Of a DNA stretch of 5,313 nt, positions 4,283 to 5,313 are shown piece after piece. The translations under genes were made by a program, and so were the position numbers. Origin of the DNA: Spirochaetota bacterium (GTDB lineage Bacteria > Spirochaetota > Spirochaetia > Treponematales > Treponemataceae). Each line of letters opens with the position of its first letter. Positions within the stretch are counted from its first letter, which is position 1. The stretch is from the NCBI GenBank assembly GCA_029571425.1, contig JAKPSR010000099.1, positions 1 through 5,313 of the forward strand, given 5' to 3'. The notes beneath the pieces are model-generated. The model saw nothing but the letters and a program-made list of their open reading frames with translations. It made no database searches and was not told where the DNA came from.

Positions 4283-5313
4283 CGCCCATCCCCCTTTCCC
4301 GCCCGACCGCGCGGCGAAAGGCCAACCCCGAGGCGCGCGAGGTCGTCCCAGGAGAACTCACGCGAGCCCATCAGCCCCCGCTGGCGGTAGATCACCACCG
4401 CCATCAGGAGGAGGGAGAAGACGACCATCCGGAGGCCGGGAAGGCCATCGGTGCGGACGACGATGAGGTTCAACGGGCCGTCGAGGAAGCGGAGGAGCTC
4501 CATCAGCACGGTGATCCCGACGGAGGCGACGACCGAGCCGGTGATGCTCCCATTCCCGCCGAGCACGACGATCAGGATAATGTTATAGGTTAGGCCAAAG
4601 ACAAACATCTTCGGGTCGATCGTCGTCATCAAGTGGCCGAGAAGGGCGCCGCCCACGCCGGCCATGAAACTCGACAGGGTAAAGCTGACGATCTTCACCC
4701 GTGCGACGTCGATGCCCATCGAGCGCGCGGCGATCTCGTCGTCGCGAACGGCCTTAAGGGCGCGCCCGTAGGCGGACCGGGTAAGGGCGACCATGAAGAC
4801 GACCGAGAGGGCGGCCGCCGACCAAACGACGGGAGTCGTCGAGTGCTTCGGCAATCCCTTGAGCCCGAGCGCCCCGTTCGTCAGGGTCTGCGCGTTGGTG
4901 ATGAGGACGCGAACGATCTCGGCGAAGCCGAGGGTCGCGATCGCGAGGTAGTCGTCGCGCAGGCGCAGGACCGGCGTCCCGATCAGAAAGGCGGCGAGGG
5001 CCGCGACGAGGCCAGCCGCGACGAGGGCAGGGACGAAGGGTATCTGCATCTCGGCGAGCCAGGGAACGATGGGCGCGAGGAAGAAGTTTATCTCCTTTTG
5101 CGCCGGGCTCATCGTCAGGAGGGCGGAGACGTAGGCGCCGATCGCCATGAAGCCCGCGTGACCGAGGGAGAAGAGGCCGGTGAAGCCGTTCAGCAGGTTC
5201 ATCGAGAGGGCAAGGACCACGTAGATCGCGCACAGGTTGAACACACGGAGCGCGAAAGAACCGAAGAAGACGTCGGCGACGGCGACGAAGCAGGCGCCGA
5301 GTGCGAGGGCCGC
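4276..5313 (-). CDS. livM: Branched-chain amino acid ABC transporter permease LivM, 5' end outside the window
   Basis: 345 residues are visible and the frame stays open to the right edge. The GTG at 5244..5242 is an internal valine codon: the 23 upstream codons encode a hydrophobic stretch (ending FFGSFALR) that continues as the N-terminal membrane helix of LivM. Family motifs, numbered from the edge, are MNLLNGFTGLFSLGHAG (38-54), DYLAIATLGFAEI (121-133) and the ATPase-coupling loop GRALKAVRDDEIAARSMG (183-200), followed by GGNGSITG. It is an inner-membrane half-channel that pairs with LivH and receives substrate from a periplasmic or lipoprotein binding protein, neither of which is in the window. 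The C-terminal roughly 30 residues are polar and cytoplasmic. The stop overlaps the livG start by 7 nt. Confidence 0.93.
   Translation of the reverse strand, partial: AALALGACFVAVADVFFGSFALRVFNLCAIYVVLALSMNLLNGFTGLFSLGHAGFMAIGAYVSALLTMSPAQKEINFFLAPIVPWLAEMQIPFVPALVAAGLVAALAAFLIGTPVLRLRDDYLAIATLGFAEIVRVLITNAQTLTNGALGLKGLPKHSTTPVVWSAAALSVVFMVALTRSAYGRALKAVRDDEIAARSMGIDVARVKIVSFTLSSFMAGVGGALLGHLMTTIDPKMFVFGLTYNIILIVVLGGNGSITGSVVASVGITVLMELLRFLDGPLNLIVVRTDGLPGLRMVVFSLLLMAVVIYRQRGLMGSREFSWDDLARLGVGLSPRGRAGKGDGRC

Noticed and set aside
3656..4390. 244-codon open frame on the plus strand opposite livG
   Set aside because: It is antisense to a gene with complete ABC ATPase motifs, has highly charged composition and no recognisable domain.
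5242..5244. GTG as the livM start codon
   Set aside because: The frame is open to the window edge and the 23 upstream codons encode the expected hydrophobic N-terminal segment, so this is an internal valine.

Overview
The window is GC-rich bacterial DNA with every gene on the minus strand. In transcription order (right to left) it holds the 3' part of livM, then livG, livF, a TetR-family regulator, a 61-residue membrane protein, a sodium:solute symporter, a short regulatory leader, and the first 13 codons of what looks like ilvB. The theme is branched-chain amino acids (BCAA): an ABC importer at one end and the first biosynthetic enzyme at the other. I cannot name the organism. The clean -35/-10 promoters, strong Shine-Dalgarno sites and high-GC codon use suggest a Gram-negative or deep-branching GC-rich bacterium.

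Region 2820-5313 is a tightly coupled liv block. LivM (permease, running off the right edge) overlaps LivG (ATPase) by 7 nt, and LivG overlaps LivF (ATPase) by 1 nt (TGATG). The partner permease LivH and the binding protein would be expected upstream, outside the window.

Region 2693-2819 is the intergenic control region of the tetR gene. It has a near-consensus promoter (TTGACA, 17 nt, TACGAT) followed directly by an 18-bp inverted repeat (ACCGAC-N6-GTCGGT), a credible TetR autoregulatory operator. TetR (2078-2692) is followed after 42 nt by the small membrane protein (1850-2035). The small protein's stop overlaps the symporter start as ATGA (symporter 249-1853). These three probably form one transcript under the TetR operator.

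Region 1-252 is the most interesting part. A second strong promoter (TTGACA, 17 nt, TACTAT) has its -35 box on the symporter stop codon. It points at a 30-codon leader peptide in which 14 of 16 consecutive residues are Ile, Leu or Val. A GC-rich hairpin with a T7 tail follows, and then a good Shine-Dalgarno and an ORF starting MIEKTGAEIIVGM (IlvB-like). This is a textbook layout for ribosome-mediated transcription attenuation of ilvB. I can draw an antiterminator (155-143 with 104-95) and a competing upstream pairing (185-179 with 148-143). Two details stand out: the predicted transcription start falls on the leader's ATG, so the leader peptide appears to be translated from a leaderless mRNA, and a perfect 7-bp inverted repeat fills the promoter spacer.

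Taken together, one control system (TetR) probably governs the symporter pair, and BCAA-tRNA supply probably governs ilvB through the attenuator. Symporter transcripts have no terminator of their own and should run into the same attenuator.
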